NCBI RefSeq assembly: GCF_021134715.1 | Contig: NC_060019.1 | Location: 2,232,001-2,296,000 of the forward strand | Length of the DNA: 64,000 nucleotides | Direction of reading: 5' to 3' | Source of the DNA: Daphnia pulex | Lineage: Eukaryota; Arthropoda; Branchiopoda; Diplostraca; Daphniidae | Shown: positions 63,314-64,000 of the stretch, piece by piece | How positions within the stretch are numbered: the first letter of the stretch is position 1 | How the letters are laid out: each line of letters starts with the position of its first letter | Made by a program: the position numbers and the translations under genes | Notes under the pieces: model-generated | Seen by the model: the letters and a program-made list of their open reading frames with translations, nothing else | Told to the model about the DNA's origin: nothing | The model's database searches: none

Positions 63314-63828
63314 GGACAATGTATTTTTAGAAAGACTATCAAAAAAGCACATTTTGGTTTTTTGAAAAAGCCAAGCATTCATGTTTCTTGTGAAAATGAA
63401 ATCTACATTATGACAATGTGAAGATATTCGCAATGCTGTATCCGGAGGAAGTCAACAGAAAGCGGGAAATCAATGATGACTGTGGTTGTTGAAAAAGGTG
63501 CTATAACCCCGAAGAGACTTCTTCTGTAGCCAAACGTCAATGACTGTTGTTTTAGGGAAATGAGAAATGACTTGCTCTGTATGGGGAAGAATTCCATAAA
63601 CACCGGAGGGGAATCTATATAGATTACACCTGAACCTAGAACAGTAGCTCCGAACAGTGGAAGAACATCATGTGCGTGCACCCTACGCTGCAAATGTTCA
63701 GTAGATTTAACAGTCATCAGTTAAAGAAGCCATATCGCGAGTGTGCGCTCTTCATTGGACGCTTTAGTTGGTTAAAGGAGTCATGAGGCGAAGAAATTGA
63801 ATTAAAACAACAGTAGTCATTCACCATG

Positions 63829-63902
63829 CGCCCCTGGGTGGGATCGAACCACCAGCCTTCCGGTTAACAGCCGAACGCGCTAGCCAATTGCGCCACAGAG
63901 GC
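63829..63902 (-). tRNA. tRNA-Asn-GTT: tRNA-Asn(GTT), unit F2
   Basis: Majority sequence, intact; last gene in the window. Confidence 0.97.
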
Positions 63903-64000
63903 ATGCTGGTTGATTAACGACACACTCGTCAAGATCAACAGGCAAACCAAACATTACCTTTTTTTAGTGTGGCCAACGCTAATAAAATGTTGCAGAAACA

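Larger units (their letters stand above)
61335..64000. repeat. tRNA gene array, block F: two units, continues past the window
   Basis: Both units have the long post-Lys spacer and the ATVLGSG frame variant, like unit B2. The last 98 nt after tRNA-Asn (63903-64000) are the usual Asn to Val-CAC spacer and stop just before the next Val gene. Confidence 0.93.

Overview
This window is a eukaryotic, most likely metazoan, tRNA multigene array that has been invaded repeatedly by one family of site-specific LINE (non-LTR) retrotransposon. The evidence for a eukaryote is nuclear-type tRNA genes with internal A and B boxes, no encoded CCA, short T-run pol III terminators, an APE-type LINE with a poly-A tail and an AATAAA signal, and small TIR elements. 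I see no ordinary host protein gene and cannot name the species.

Array. The basic unit is about 1.24 kb and carries four tRNA genes. In + strand order they are tRNA-Asn(GTT) on the minus strand, then tRNA-Val(CAC), tRNA-Lys(CTT) and tRNA-Val(AAC) on the plus strand. A ~518-nt spacer follows, holding an open 104-105 codon minus-strand frame of unknown meaning, and then the next tRNA-Asn. I count 89 full-length tRNA genes (24 Val-CAC, 23 Lys, 23 Val-AAC/TAC, 19 Asn) plus interrupted or truncated ones. Array blocks are A (5474-19350), B (24778-31682), C (37230-39716), D (45264-47769), E (53316-55821) and F (61335-64000). Three Val genes carry anticodon TAC, and two Lys sequences carry TTT.

LINEs. 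Six copies, all on the minus strand, lie at 1-5473 (3' tip outside the window), 19351-24777, 31683-37229, 39717-45263, 47770-53315 and 55822-61334. All six have their 5' end fused to the same base region of the tRNA-Asn anticodon loop. The four ordinary copies whose 3' ends are visible have their poly-A end fused to the other side of that loop (CCGGTT^AACAGC on the + strand). Copy 3 instead has its 3' end in a tRNA-Val T-arm. ORF1 is an RNA-binding protein with one CCHC knuckle. ORF2 has an APE endonuclease, a reverse transcriptase with YVDD, and a C-terminal CCHC, most like the L1/Tx1 group. Copy 1 has both ORFs open and copy 5 has an intact ORF2; the others have one to three breaks. Two subfamilies coexist (copies 1, 3, 4, 5 versus 2 and 6).

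The most striking observation inside the LINE is that ORF1 and ORF2 together contain three tRNA-like segments, all in sense orientation and in the same reading frame. Each encodes V-A/D-Q at the A box and S-I-P at the B box, with exactly 48 nt between the two, the spacing of a normal tRNA. A TA-flanked Tc1/mariner-type MITE (7502-7710), a 1.2-kb AAGCTTA-rich non-autonomous TIR element (27848-29062), an 8.05-kb LINE-plus-array tandem duplication (38922-55026) and a deletion ending at the LINE target site (30235/30236) complete the picture. The LINE uses the Asn genes as a renewable safe harbour, while unequal exchange in the array multiplies and homogenises both (inference).
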